From assembly GCF_023806125.1 (NCBI RefSeq), contig NZ_JAMSKT010000004.1, forward strand, positions 111,631 through 175,630: a DNA stretch of 64,000 nt, in the 5' to 3' direction. The stretch comes from Clostridium caldaquaticum (GTDB lineage Bacteria; Bacillota; Clostridia; Clostridiales; Clostridiaceae). Numbering within the stretch: the stretch's first letter is position 1; each line of letters opens with the position of its first letter. This document shows positions 38,105 to 47,160 of the stretch, piece by piece. The translations under genes were made by a program, and so were the position numbers. A model generated the notes under the pieces. The model saw nothing but the letters and a program-made list of their open reading frames with translations, searched no databases and had not been told where the DNA came from.

Positions 38105-39304
38105 TTATCTTATATAATAAGAAGCTGGATTTATAGTTGCTCCACTTGACATTCTTATCTCAAAGTGAAGGTGTGGTCCTGTAGAATACCCTGTGCTGCC
38201 TGAATAAGCAATAAGCTGACCACCCTTAACAGTTTGTCCTACTTTTACTGATAAAGAAGAGTTATGAGCATATAAGCTTATAAGATTTCCATGATCAACC
38301 ATAACCACATTTCCATAACCTGTCTGCCAGCCAGAGTATATAATCTCTCCATCAGCCAGAGAATAAATAGGAGTTTGCATAGGAACACCTATATCTATTC
38401 CAGTATGTGGCTTCTGCACCCCAAATACAGGATGAACTCTTGGTCCATAAGCGGAAGTTATCGGGTATGCTTTACCGCCTGTAATACTAAACAGCTTGCC
38501 TATGCTTGAGTTTACTGAAACTGTTGTAGTACCAGACGATGCTGAACCTCTGTTTATTTCCTGCTGCTTTTTAGCTTCCTCTTCCTTTTTCTTCTTTATA
38601 CTGGCTATCATTGTAGCTATAGCCTTTGACTCCTGCTCTTCCTGTTCAATCATTCTCTCATAGGCAGCCTTATCTTTCTCTAATGAAGCCATAAGCTTTT
38701 CTTTTTCATCAGCACTTTTTTTAAGCTCGCTATATTTTTTATCCGCTTCAGATTTTAAAGCTAAGTTTTCCTTTTTAGACTTTTCAAGCTGTGATTTTTG
38801 AAGTTCTAAAGCTTTTTTGTTATTTTCTATGCTTTGAATTAACTTTTTATCATATTCCATAACTCTCACTACAGTGTCTAACCTGGAGAAAAAATCTGAA
38901 AAACTGCTTGAATTTAATATTATTTCCAAATAGCTTTCATTTCCGTTTACATACATTGCTCTTAATCTCTTTTTAAAAAGCTCATTTTGGTCTTCCAGAT
39001 TTTTCAGGCTTTCCTGTATTTGTTTTTCGCTTTGTGATATTTGTTTATTTATATCATTTATCTTACTATTTAGGCTGTTTAGAACTTTTTCTGACTCCTC
39101 CATCTTTTTATCAAGTTCTTCAAGAGACTTCTGCACAGTTTCCTTTTGCTTATTAATGTCCTCTAATTCATCTTTTTTATCCTCTATAGAATTTTGAATG
39201 TTATTTAATTGTTTTTGTGCATCAGTTAATTCATCAGCTTTTACATTAACTAAAGAAACAAAAGTTAATGCAAGAGCTATAATAAGGCTTATGCCCTTTC
39301 TCAT
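38105..39304 (-). CDS. Secreted murein hydrolase activator/M23 peptidase (EnvC-like)
   Basis: 399 residues: signal peptide (about 1-23, cut near VKA/DE), a long coiled coil (about 25-245) rich in Lys, Glu, Gln, then an M23 LytM domain (about 285-399). Zinc ligands are present: HTGIDIG and HLHFEIR, with the matching YGPRVHPVFG. It is encoded directly after ftsX; in other bacteria FtsEX drives coiled-coil M23 proteins (EnvC) or PcsB-like hydrolases at the septum. An FtsEX-controlled cell-wall hydrolase is the best guess. Confidence 0.9.
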   Translation of the reverse strand: MRKGISLIIALALTFVSLVNVKADELTDAQKQLNNIQNSIEDKKDELEDINKQKETVQKSLEELDKKMEESEKVLNSLNSKINDINKQISQSEKQIQESLKNLEDQNELFKKRLRAMYVNGNESYLEIILNSSSFSDFFSRLDTVVRVMEYDKKLIQSIENNKKALELQKSQLEKSKKENLALKSEADKKYSELKKSADEKEKLMASLEKDKAAYERMIEQEEQESKAIATMIASIKKKKEEEAKKQQEINRGSASSGTTTVSVNSSIGKLFSITGGKAYPITSAYGPRVHPVFGVQKPHTGIDIGVPMQTPIYSLADGEIIYSGWQTGYGNVVMVDHGNLISLYAHNSSLSVKVGQTVKGGQLIAYSGSTGYSTGPHLHFEIRMSSGATINPASYYIR

Positions 39305-39337
39305 GTGTATCCCCCCAAACCACAGTAAATAATATAT

Positions 39338-40228
39338 TTAAACTGCTAAGAATTTCCTGATAGCCATTATACTTCCAAGTATGCCTATAACCACCCCGCC
39401 TAGCACAAATTCACCCAGCATAGTATTAAAAACATAGTTAGGTTCAATAAATTGTACCATCATAAGCTGAGTAGACATTTTAACAAAAATATATCTGTAT
39501 CCATAGTAAAGCAGCACAGAAGATGCTAAAGCCCCTAGAATACCAATAAACATACCTTCTAAAATAAACGGCCATCTTATAAACCAGTCAGTAGCTCCTA
39601 TATACTTCATTATTCCTATTTCTCTTCTTCTAGCATATACAGTAAGCTTTATCGTGTTACCAATCAAAAACAATGAAACTCCAATTAAAATTACAAATAT
39701 AACAATACCTACCCATCTTACAGCACTAGTTATAGCAATTATCTTTTGAACAACTTCTTTACCATCTTTTATTACTTCTATACCAGGCTTATCCTTTATA
39801 GTATCAACAACCTTTGATACACTTTCCGGCTTATCCACCTTAATAATATAAGAGCTTGGCATAGGATTTTCCTTGTCCAGTCCTTCTAAAAGGGACTTAT
39901 ATTGTTCACCTAGTCTATTCTTTAAGTTTTCTAAAGCTTCCGTTTGGCTTTCGAATTTAACTTCTACAACTCCAGCTGTACCTTTTATAGTGCTTTCCAA
40001 ATCCTTTTGTTCATCAATCTTAATATCCTCTTTTAAGAATACTTTTATTTCTACCTGTGATTCAACATCCTTCATAGCCAGCCTAATATTCAATATAGTA
40101 AGCATAAACAAACCAAGAATAAATAAAGTTGCTGCAACAGTAGCTGCAGAAGCTGTACTCATGGTTTGATTTCTTTTCAAGTTCTTTAATGCATCTGCTA
40201 TAAAATGCTTAAAAGTATTAATCTTCAT
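39338..40228 (-). CDS. ftsX: Cell division permease-like protein FtsX
   Basis: Membrane partner of FtsE. About 296 residues with a cytoplasmic N-terminus, first membrane helix (about 20-45), a large extracellular domain (about 50-165) and three C-terminal helices, ending in the FtsX/MacB-like region LTVYARRREIGIMKYIGATD. Start at ATG 40228 (MKINTFKHF) with AGGTGG 8 nt upstream; a GTG at 40240 overlaps that site. It overlaps ftsE by 11 nt. Confidence 0.94.
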   Translation of the reverse strand: MKINTFKHFIADALKNLKRNQTMSTASAATVAATLFILGLFMLTILNIRLAMKDVESQVEIKVFLKEDIKIDEQKDLESTIKGTAGVVEVKFESQTEALENLKNRLGEQYKSLLEGLDKENPMPSSYIIKVDKPESVSKVVDTIKDKPGIEVIKDGKEVVQKIIAITSAVRWVGIVIFVILIGVSLFLIGNTIKLTVYARRREIGIMKYIGATDWFIRWPFILEGMFIGILGALASSVLLYYGYRYIFVKMSTQLMMVQFIEPNYVFNTMLGEFVLGGVVIGILGSIMAIRKFLAV

Positions 40229-40907
40229 ATCCGTATCCACCTCTCAGCTCATCTCTTGCTATAGTTCCCTTTTCAATAGCAATAACTCTCTTTTTCATAG
40301 CATCAACTATGTCCTTAGCATGAGTAGCCATTACTATAGTAGTTCCTGCACGATTAATGTCGTTTAGTATATCCATAATTCCTAAAGCTGTATCGGGGTC
40401 AAGGTTTCCAGTAGGCTCATCTGCAATTAATAAGGACGGATTATTAACTATTGCCCTGGCAAGAGAAACTCTTTGCTGTTCTCCTCCTGAAAGCTCGCTT
40501 GGAAGCGACTTATACTTATTTGATAATCCTACAAGTGAAAGCATCATAGGAACTCTTTTTCTTATTTCTTTTTCAGGAGCTTCAACAACCCTCATGGCAA
40601 AAGCTACATTTTCATAAACATTTAAAGTAGGAATCAGCCTAAAATCCTGAAAAACTACTCCTATCTTTCTTCTATAAAAAGGAATTTGTTTTCTTTTTAG
40701 ATTAGTTATATCCAAATTATCATTTAAAATTATTGAACCTGTAGTAGGATCCACTTCTTTTAAAAGCATTTTAATAAAAGTAGACTTACCAGCTCCGCTT
40801 GGTCCTACTAAAAACACAAATTCTCCTCTTTCAATTCTTATGTTAACGTCTTTAAGAGCAGTAACATTATTGTCGTAAACTTTACTTACATTTTTAAACT
40901 CAATCAT
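40218..40907 (-). CDS. ftsE: Cell division ATP-binding protein FtsE
   Basis: ABC-type ATPase of 229 residues. Walker A GPSGAGKSTFIKML (about 35-48), signature LSGGEQQRVSLARA, Walker B SLLIADEPTGNLD and the H-loop ATHAKD are present. With FtsX it couples division to peptidoglycan hydrolysis, probably through the M23 protein encoded next. First gene of ftsE-ftsX-M23. Confidence 0.96.
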   Translation of the reverse strand: MIEFKNVSKVYDNNVTALKDVNIRIERGEFVFLVGPSGAGKSTFIKMLLKEVDPTTGSIILNDNLDITNLKRKQIPFYRRKIGVVFQDFRLIPTLNVYENVAFAMRVVEAPEKEIRKRVPMMLSLVGLSNKYKSLPSELSGGEQQRVSLARAIVNNPSLLIADEPTGNLDPDTALGIMDILNDINRAGTTIVMATHAKDIVDAMKKRVIAIEKGTIARDELRGGYGYED

Positions 40908-41022
40908 TGCTGCATCTCCTTATTTATCTATATTTATACACAAAAATACACCATCCACACTAACATTATAACACAGCTTGTACTTAATATGAAATTTAAT
41001 TTAATAAAAAAACTATGAACAA

Positions 41023-41051
41023 ATGCCAGGCACTTAACAAATGCCTGGCAT
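41023..41051 (-). terminator. Terminator after the YitT-family gene
   Basis: ATGCCAGGCA and TGCCTGGCAT arms (10 bp) around a 9-nt loop, immediately after the stop; a U-run follows at some distance. Confidence 0.65.
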
Positions 41052-41055
41052 CCTG

Positions 41056-41910
41056 TTACTCATCTCCTACTATATCTTTAAAACCTTCTCCCAGCACCTC
41101 ATGAGACTCACTTATAGTAATGAAAGCTTTACTATCTATTTCTTTTATAAATTTTTTAAGCTTAATAAACTGCCTTCTATAAAGCACAGTATACAATATT
41201 TTTGTATTTTTTCCGGTGAAACCGCCTTTTCCATGAAAAATTGTATATCCCCTGTCTAATTCCTTTATTATGTAATTTCCAATTTCCTCTAACTTGCTGC
41301 TTATAATCATAACTTCTTTACAGGAATTTAAACCTTCTATTACATTATCTATTACAAAACCATTTACTATAACTGCTAGAAGTGCATACATAGCTATATC
41401 CGCACCAAAGCTCACTCCTGCAAACAAAGTAACTACAAAATCAACTGCAAGCAGGGATTTTCCTATATCAAGATGAAAAAATTTATTTAATATTTTAGCG
41501 AGTATATCCGTACCGCCGGTAGAAGCATTCTGATTAAAAACCATAGCCATTCCTATACCAGAAAGAAGGGTACCAAATACAGAAGCAAGCAGCAAATCTT
41601 TTGTAAGCACTCTATTATACAGTTCAAATCTATCCATTATCCATATAGCACCTGATAAACCCAAACTTGCATATATGCTTTTAGCTCCAAACTTATTTCC
41701 AATAACTAAAAATCCAATTATAAACAAAATAATATTCATGCCCAGCATCAAAAATCCAACATCAAACACTGGAAAAATACTGTTTATTATTATAGCTATA
41801 CCGGATACTCCGCCTGCAGCTATTTTATTTGGAACAAGAAAAAGCTCCAGCGAAAGTGCTACAAGCAAAAAACCCATTGTAATCAATAAATATTCTTTGA
41901 ACTTTTTCAT
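41056..41910 (-). CDS. YitT family membrane protein (DUF161/DUF2179)
   Basis: About 284 residues: five or six membrane helices, then a cytoplasmic DUF2179 domain (about 205-284). N-terminal motif FLVPNKIAAGGVSGIAIII and VFNQNASTGGTDILAKIL are typical of the YitT/YvjA family. Function unknown. Start at ATG 41910 because AAGGGGG lies just before it; an upstream in-frame extension to 41970 would run through the EndoA terminator. YvjA has a similar place near ftsEX in B. subtilis. Confidence 0.88.
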   Translation of the reverse strand: MKKFKEYLLITMGFLLVALSLELFLVPNKIAAGGVSGIAIIINSIFPVFDVGFLMLGMNIILFIIGFLVIGNKFGAKSIYASLGLSGAIWIMDRFELYNRVLTKDLLLASVFGTLLSGIGMAMVFNQNASTGGTDILAKILNKFFHLDIGKSLLAVDFVVTLFAGVSFGADIAMYALLAVIVNGFVIDNVIEGLNSCKEVMIISSKLEEIGNYIIKELDRGYTIFHGKGGFTGKNTKILYTVLYRRQFIKLKKFIKEIDSKAFITISESHEVLGEGFKDIVGDE

Positions 41911-41942
41911 ATGATTCCCCCTTGAAAACATTTTTTCTAAAC

Positions 41943-41968
41943 CTAAAAAGGGGCCTTTAAAAGCCCCC
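41943..41968 (-). terminator. Terminator after endoA
   Basis: Minus strand GGGG-G-CTTT/AAAG-G-CCCC hairpin with an inner G-G mismatch, then UUUUU. It lies between the toxin stop and the YitT ribosome site. Confidence 0.65.
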
Positions 41969-41969
41969 A

Positions 41970-42317
41970 TTACAACCCAACACTTATAGAAAGTGCTTCA
42001 TCCACTTTTTTCATGTCCCCTTCAGTCATATGACCTATTTTTTCCTTTAGTCTTTTTTTGTCGAGTGTTCTAATTTGTTCAAGCAAAACTACTGAATCTT
42101 TATTTAATCCATATTCCTCTGAGGAGATTTCAACATGAGTTGGAAGTTTCGCTTTGTTTATCTGTGATGTAATTGCAGCTACAATTACCGTAGGACTGTA
42201 TTTATTCCCCACATCATTTTGTATAATGATAACCGGTCTTATTCCCCCTTGTTCTGAGCCTACTACTGGGCTTAAATCAGCATAAAATATATCTCCTCTT
42301 TTCACTACTGTTGTCAT
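41970..42317 (-). CDS. ndoA: mRNA interferase EndoA (MazF/PemK family)
   Basis: Toxin that cleaves single-stranded mRNA; 115 residues, usual length. Motifs [22 protein letters not shown], then [25 protein letters not shown], hold the conserved Arg and Thr of the active site of B. subtilis EndoA. Start at MTTVVKRG (ATG 42317); an extension to 42350 lacks family similarity. It overlaps the antitoxin reading frame by 41 nt. The alr-antitoxin-EndoA order equals that of B. subtilis. Confidence 0.94.
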   Translation of the reverse strand: MTTVVKRGDIFYADLSPVVGSEQGGIRPVIIIQNDVGNKYSPTVIVAAITSQINKAKLPTHVEISSEEYGLNKDSVVLLEQIRTLDKKRLKEKIGHMTEGDMKKVDEALSISVGL

Positions 42318-42597
42318 TAGGAAAATCACTCTCCGAAAGCTTCGCTTCATACTTTTTTAACTCATCTATATCATTTGCAAAGCCCATTTCTGCTATTTCA
42401 AGATTCAGCTGAGCCATATCCATATATCCCTTTCTCATCTGATCCATTAGGTTAAGTCTTTTTTTCTCCTCAATATATAATATTATAGCTTCTCGAATAA
42501 ATTCACTTCTTTTTTTACAATCTTCTTCAAGAGCTTTATTAAATTCATTGAATAATGACTCTGTGAGGTTAACTACGAGTTTTTTTGAACCTGCCAT
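42277..42597 (-). CDS. Antitoxin EndoAI (ribbon-helix-helix, MazE-type)
   Basis: 106-residue partner of EndoA. The N-terminal ribbon-helix-helix ([21 protein letters not shown]) binds DNA in the family, and [20 protein letters not shown] corresponds to the toxin-binding region of EndoAI (RRGYMEMAKINLNIA). Start ATG 42597 with AGGAGG 11 nt upstream; the TTG at 42606 is too close to that site. The C-terminus overlaps the toxin gene, coupling their synthesis. Confidence 0.9.
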   Translation of the reverse strand: MAGSKKLVVNLTESLFNEFNKALEEDCKKRSEFIREAIILYIEEKKRLNLMDQMRKGYMDMAQLNLEIAEMGFANDIDELKKYEAKLSESDFPNDNSSEKRRYILC

Positions 42598-42774
42598 GAG
42601 AAACAACGCCTCCTAAAACTTCGTATACTAGGTACTTATCTGAAAGTAGCATACTGTATAATCTATTTGCATTCACAAGTAGAATTTATATCTAAAAAAG
42701 TGCGCAAATATATATGATACAATTATACTCTACAAACTGTCAATATGTCAAAAAATAATTTATAATTCCTTATT

Positions 42775-43938
42775 TTACCAAACATAATTTCTTATTTTTA
42801 CAACTTCCCCATTTTTTATATAAACTCTAGGAACTCTTTTGCTAATCATACAGGTAACCTCATAATTTATTGTACCAAGAAGATTGCCTATATCCTCTGC
42901 AGTAAATTTTAAATCGCCTTGTTCTCCCATCAGTATAACTTCATCACCAAGCTTTACATCCTTTATATCGGTAATATCTACCATACACTGATCCATACAA
43001 ATTCGACCAACAACTGGTACAAAGCTTCCTTTTACAATTACCTTTGCTTTCTCAAAAAGAAGCCTTGTATAACCATCTGCATAGCCTACTGGAAGAGTAG
43101 CTATTATACTTTCCCTGGATGTTTGAAATTTCCTTCCATAGCTTATATATTCCCCAGCTGGAAGGTTTTTTATGTGAACAATATTTGTTTTTAAAGACAT
43201 TACAGGTTTTAAATCTATTTTATCTTTAAAGACTTCCTGAGATGGATAATAACCATATTGTATAATTCCCGGCCTGACTGCTTCAAAATGAGTTTCCGGC
43301 ATATCAATTATTGCCGCACTATTTGCAATATGTCTTATTTTTATATTCACACCCAGCTTTACTAATTTATCATAAAAATCATTATATTTATTAAGCTGAA
43401 TTTCAGCATAGGATTTATCCTTTTCATCTGCAGTAGAAAAATGTGAATATAAACCTTCTATAATTATGTTAGGCAATTTGCTAATTTTATATACCTCTTC
43501 CAAGCTTTTCTCATCTGGTAAAAAACCAATTCTGCCCATGCCTGTATCCAAAGCTATATGAATTTTAGCTGTCTTATGTTTTTTTCTTGCTAAATCTGAT
43601 ATTTCCTTAGCCAGCTCAAAGGAATAAACTGTCTGTTCAATGTCGTATCTTAGAAGCATGTCTATTAAGCTTGGAGGTGTAAATCCAAGCACCATCACAG
43701 GTGCCATAATTCCACCTCTTTTAAGTTCTACAGCTTCATTTAAGACTGCAACAGCTAATCTTGTTGCTCCATTTTCAAGCAGAGTTGGAGCAATATCCAA
43801 AGCTCCATGACCATAACCGTCAGCTTTAATTACAGCTATAATTTCCCTGCTTCTTGCAATCCTTCTTATCTCTCTCATATTATGAGCTAATCTATCCAGA
43901 TCTACCTCTGCCCATACTGGTCTTAAGTGTTTAAACAA
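42775..43938 (-). CDS. alr: Alanine racemase
   Basis: PLP enzyme converting L- to D-alanine for the cell wall. 387 residues; PLP Lys in AVIKADGYGHG (about 38-48), and the C-terminal catalytic Tyr region in ISYGRKF; VGRICMDQCMVDIT is also typical. It follows the GerS-like lipoprotein gene by 25 nt. In Clostridioides difficile an alr2 gene is paired with gerS, which suggests a link to spore germination or D-Ala as co-germinant. Confidence 0.96.
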   Translation of the reverse strand: MFKHLRPVWAEVDLDRLAHNMREIRRIARSREIIAVIKADGYGHGALDIAPTLLENGATRLAVAVLNEAVELKRGGIMAPVMVLGFTPPSLIDMLLRYDIEQTVYSFELAKEISDLARKKHKTAKIHIALDTGMGRIGFLPDEKSLEEVYKISKLPNIIIEGLYSHFSTADEKDKSYAEIQLNKYNDFYDKLVKLGVNIKIRHIANSAAIIDMPETHFEAVRPGIIQYGYYPSQEVFKDKIDLKPVMSLKTNIVHIKNLPAGEYISYGRKFQTSRESIIATLPVGYADGYTRLLFEKAKVIVKGSFVPVVGRICMDQCMVDITDIKDVKLGDEVILMGEQGDLKFTAEDIGNLLGTINYEVTCMISKRVPRVYIKNGEVVKIRNYVW

Positions 43939-43963
43939 ATCTTATCCCTCCATGTATGTCCAC

Positions 43964-44578
43964 TTATTCCACTTTAAATAATTCCTGTTTTAATTCAGGA
44001 TTGGGTTGAAAATTTTTATAAGTTATTTTAACTTTTTCATTGTCTTTTTCGTCATATATTATTACCTTTTCTGGCAGATTGCTTGTAAGTTCTACATACA
44101 TAACAGCCTTTTCCGTATCTTTGTTTAACCCTGGAATCAATAGGTGTATAAGCTGATATTTCTTCATTTCATTTTCCTTAAATTCATATTTTATCTCTTC
44201 GTTTGTATACAAAAGATTTATATATTCTTCCACAAAACTAAGCAGAAAACCACTATCAAACTTCTTGTCCACAGTATACCTGACATTATTTTTAACATCA
44301 TGGGCATATATCTTATCCCCTTTGTATATAAAGACCCTGTCTTGTCCAAGTTCCATTCTATGCCCTAAAGCCTTGCTGTAATAATGCTTTCCCTCATATG
44401 TTATCACTTGTTTATCATTTTTAATTTCTATAATAAAATCTGTACTATAAGTTTTTAAATCCTTTAAATAATTTGTAACTTCGTTAGGATCTTTTTTAGA
44501 TTTTCCGCAGCCATAAAATATAACTATAATAGTAAAAACAAATATTACAGAAAATAGTATTAGTAACTTCCTTCTCAT
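43964..44578 (-). CDS. GerS/YdcC-like lipoprotein
   Basis: Exported lipoprotein of 204 residues: hydrophobic N-terminus (about 5-24) ending in IFYGC, the lipidation Cys24, then a LolA-like beta domain (YEGKHYYSKALGHRMELGQDRVFIYKG). B. subtilis ydcC (sigma-E regulated) and C. difficile gerS sit in the same place before alr; GerS is needed for cortex breakdown in spore germination. The assignment rests on the fold-like sequence plus this position. GGGAG precedes ATG 44578. Confidence 0.8.
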   Translation of the reverse strand: MRRKLLILFSVIFVFTIIVIFYGCGKSKKDPNEVTNYLKDLKTYSTDFIIEIKNDKQVITYEGKHYYSKALGHRMELGQDRVFIYKGDKIYAHDVKNNVRYTVDKKFDSGFLLSFVEEYINLLYTNEEIKYEFKENEMKKYQLIHLLIPGLNKDTEKAVMYVELTSNLPEKVIIYDEKDNEKVKITYKNFQPNPELKQELFKVE

Positions 44579-44589
44579 GTCATGCTCCC

Positions 44590-44630
44590 TTACTATTAAT
44601 TCTATTACTAATTCTATTACTAATACTATT
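44590..44630. repeat. Short tandem repeat between the NAD(P)HX-repair and GerS-like genes
   Basis: Two exact head-to-tail copies of TTCTATTACTAA (44600-44623), flanked by partial copies (TACTATTAA and TACTATTC). It lies in the 75-nt gap upstream of the lipoprotein ribosome site. Possible slippage site; no function evident. Confidence 0.6.
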
Positions 44631-44653
44631 CTGCTTGTCTTACTAATATTCTT

Positions 44654-46153
44654 TTATCTCTGCAGTTCTTTTATAATTTCGGATAAACTTTCAATTATAC
44701 TGCTGGCGCTTACACAAAACAAATTCTCTGAAAGCATTTCACCAGCATAACCATGAACAAAAGCAGCCATATATACAGCTTCCAGTTCTTTATAACCTTG
44801 AGCTATAAAAGAAGTTATTATTCCTGTTAAACAATCACCCATTCCCCCTGAAGCCATAGAACTATTGCCCGTTGGATTAATAAAAACCTTCTCTCCATCT
44901 GTAATCACCGTATTATAACCTTTTAGCAGCACTATAATTCCATGCTCTTTAGCAAAATTTTTAGCAATCTCTATTCTGTTTTCATTAATATCCCCTGCAG
45001 TAAACCCAGTTATTCTGGACATTTCTCCCGGATGTGGAGTTATAATAATTTTATGTTTTCTATTTTTTAAAACAAAAAGCTTATCCTTAAGTACATTTAT
45101 TCCATCAGCATCAATTACTACAGGACAAGCAGCATTTTCTAAAATGAATTGAAGCAAATGAAAGGTGTCTTCATTATTACCAAGTCCTGGCCCAACTGCA
45201 ATACAATCACACTTTGTTATTATATCCTTCAACCTGTCCTTATCTTCATAATTTACAGTCATAGCTTCAACTAACTTAGAACTTAACACATCCTGAATAT
45301 CCCTACTGCAGGCTAAAGTAACAAGGCCCGCACCACTTTTTACTGCTGCTTCCGCTGCAATATATGCTGCTCCAGTAAAGCCTCTTGAACCAGCAGCTAT
45401 TAAAATTTTGCCAAAATCACCCTTATGAGAATATTTATCTCTCACCTTAATCTTCTCTTTTAACATATATTTTTCAACAATAAATTCATTATCATGAAAT
45501 TTATCTACTGCAAATTCTGGTATTCCAATAGCTTCAACTGCAACTTCCCCTGTATACCTATCGCTTCCATAGTTTAGAAAACCTCTTTTATAAAGCTGAA
45601 AGGTTACTGTTTTATGAGCTTTTATACAATTTCCTAAAACTTTTCCTGTATCACTGTTGAAACCTGAAGGTACATCTATAGACAGTATAAATTTACTATT
45701 CTCATTCATTACAGATATAACTAAGTCATATATACCCTCAATATTTCTTTTAAGTCCTGTTCCAAATATAGCATCTATAGTTATTTCACATCTTAAAACG
45801 GCCTCTCTTAATTCGCTTAAATCCTCAACATTACTGACCTTATTTATTGCAACCCCTAAATTTTTTAAAGCTGTATAATTTACTTTGCAGTCCGTGCTCA
45901 TATTGTCCTCACTGCCAACTAAAAACACATCAACCTTTTTCCCCAGTACAAAAAGATGCCTTGCAACTGCAAAGCCATCACCTCCATTATTGCCGCTGCC
46001 GCATATAATAGAAAAAGATTTACAATTTTTAAGATCTATATTTTTTATAATCTTAAGTGCTGCATTTTCCATTAGCACTATACCAGGAATTTTCAAAGTT
46101 TCTATACAGTATTTATCAATCTCTCTCATTATTGAGCTTGCTGCTATTTTCAC
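44654..46153 (-). CDS. nnrD: Bifunctional NAD(P)H-hydrate epimerase/ADP-dependent dehydratase
   Basis: Repairs hydrated NAD(P)H. The N-terminal YjeF-type epimerase (about 1-210) has CGSGNNGGDGFAVARHL and SIDVPSGFN; the C-terminal ribokinase-like dehydratase has AAGSRGFTGAA and SSMASGGMGDCLTGIITS. Start set at GTG 46153 (MKIAASSIMREID), with GGAG 9 nt upstream, because family members begin this way. ATG at 46159 or 46171 is too close to that site, and an ATG at 46264 would lie deep in acpS. The gene overlaps the acpS end by 38 nt. Confidence 0.93.
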   Translation of the reverse strand: MKIAASSIMREIDKYCIETLKIPGIVLMENAALKIIKNIDLKNCKSFSIICGSGNNGGDGFAVARHLFVLGKKVDVFLVGSEDNMSTDCKVNYTALKNLGVAINKVSNVEDLSELREAVLRCEITIDAIFGTGLKRNIEGIYDLVISVMNENSKFILSIDVPSGFNSDTGKVLGNCIKAHKTVTFQLYKRGFLNYGSDRYTGEVAVEAIGIPEFAVDKFHDNEFIVEKYMLKEKIKVRDKYSHKGDFGKILIAAGSRGFTGAAYIAAEAAVKSGAGLVTLACSRDIQDVLSSKLVEAMTVNYEDKDRLKDIITKCDCIAVGPGLGNNEDTFHLLQFILENAACPVVIDADGINVLKDKLFVLKNRKHKIIITPHPGEMSRITGFTAGDINENRIEIAKNFAKEHGIIVLLKGYNTVITDGEKVFINPTGNSSMASGGMGDCLTGIITSFIAQGYKELEAVYMAAFVHGYAGEMLSENLFCVSASSIIESLSEIIKELQR

Positions 46154-46592
46154 TGTCATCCTCTCCTGCATTCCTATATTGCACAGAAAGATTATCACAC
46201 TCTCTGTCTCCCAAACCTTCACCGCTTTCAAGAAGTGCATAAGCAATAGCATTATCTTCACCATGAGATATGCTTAAGTGCACTTTATAATCTCCATACT
46301 TTTGAGCAATAAGCTTCGCTTTACCTTTAAACACAACAATAGGTTTCCCAAGAGCAGTCCTATCTATTACAATATCTTTAATATTAAATCCCCTGAAACC
46401 TGTTCCTAAAGCCTTAGCAATAGCCTCCTTAGCAGCAAACCTCCCCGCCACATACTCCGGCCTTAACCCCCTGCTTTTTAAATACTCAATTTCCTCCTTG
46501 GAAAAGAGTTTCTCCACAAAATTCTCTGTCCTGTCAAGAGCCTCTTTTATCCTCCTAATTTCAACTATATCCACACCAACCCCGATAATCAT
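46116..46592 (-). CDS. acpS: Holo-[acyl-carrier-protein] synthase, with C-terminal extension
   Basis: Transfers 4'-phosphopantetheine from CoA to acyl carrier protein. Motifs GVGVDIVEIRRIKEAL, AGRFAAKEAIAKALGTGF and LSISHGEDNAIAYALLE are present. AcpS normally ends near residue 122-126, right after AYALLE. Here the frame continues for about 35 more residues (acidic, Asn/Ser-rich, ending NNERD) into the start of the next gene. First gene of acpS-nnr-gerS-like-alr-endoAI-endoA. Confidence 0.95.
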   Translation of the reverse strand: MIIGVGVDIVEIRRIKEALDRTENFVEKLFSKEEIEYLKSRGLRPEYVAGRFAAKEAIAKALGTGFRGFNIKDIVIDRTALGKPIVVFKGKAKLIAQKYGDYKVHLSISHGEDNAIAYALLESGEGLGDRECDNLSVQYRNAGEDDSENSSKLNNERD

Positions 46593-46710
46593 TTTACTTC
46601 CTCCTCTAATGGTTTATATAAGATTTATTTTTAATCACTTAACCAGCTAAGAGTCAAAATTTAAAGTAATACTATATTTATTTTATCACTAAATCACTTT
46701 AAAGAATATA

Positions 46711-46732
46711 AAAAAAGCAATAAAGTTGCTTT
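46711..46732 (-). terminator. Second hairpin after the 117-residue gene
   Basis: Minus strand AAAGCAA, 5-nt loop, TTGCTTT, then UUUU. It lies about 60 nt after the first terminator and may be a back-up. Nothing else is clear in the 214-base gap before acpS. Confidence 0.55.
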
Positions 46733-46784
46733 CGCTGTTAAATCTTAAGGTTTACCCTAAAACTTTAATTTTCTTTAAACTAAA

Positions 46785-46808
46785 AAAAGAGGAATCAACT
46801 CCTCTTTT
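46785..46808 (-). terminator. Terminator overlapping the stop of the 117-residue gene
   Basis: Minus strand AAAAGAGGA, 6-nt loop, TCCTCTTTT, then more U. Reads directly through the stop codon. Confidence 0.82.
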
Positions 46809-47160
46809 AATACGCTGATATTTCTTTTAAAGCTTCATCAAAATCCACAATATACTCATCTATATATTCCCCGAGAATATCAATCAGATGTACTGGTGAA
46901 ACACAGCTGTCGCACAACATCTTAAGAAGATTATGTACCTTATGTCTATGAGGACTTATGCTCTTAACAGCTTCTCTCTCAATATTAACTATTGAACCAT
47001 TTACTACATCCTGTCTTTCAATTTCAATTCCATAAGACTGTACTTCCATTTCATCTGCACCTATTGAAAGTGAAATTTTATCCTTTGTAAGCCTATAAAA
47101 ATAATTACGTTTCATTCCGTCACTTAATTCATTTCTAATCATGCTTTCTACTATCATCAT
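46807..47160 (-). CDS. Hypothetical protein, 117 residues (DUF6514-like)
   Basis: Small soluble protein with no signal or membrane segment. The central KISLSIGADEMEVQSYGIEIE and the following SPHRHKVHNLLKMLCDSCVS (quoted in part) resemble a short clostridial family known to me as DUF6514, of unknown function; this match is from memory and moderate. The N-terminus has tandem ATG codons at 47160 but only a weak ribosome site (AGAACAGAA). It is probably transcribed alone from the long AT-rich gap upstream and has a terminator at its stop. Confidence 0.65.
   Translation of the reverse strand: MMIVESMIRNELSDGMKRNYFYRLTKDKISLSIGADEMEVQSYGIEIERQDVVNGSIVNIEREAVKSISPHRHKVHNLLKMLCDSCVSPVHLIDILGEYIDEYIVDFDEALKEISAY

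Noticed and set aside
41910..41970. Upstream extension of the YitT gene to 41970
   Set aside because: The added 20 codons cover the endoA terminator hairpin, and a strong ribosome site precedes ATG 41910.
44590..44630. Short repeat considered as a CRISPR or microsatellite locus
   Set aside because: Only two exact 12-bp copies with no spacers; listed as a simple tandem repeat.
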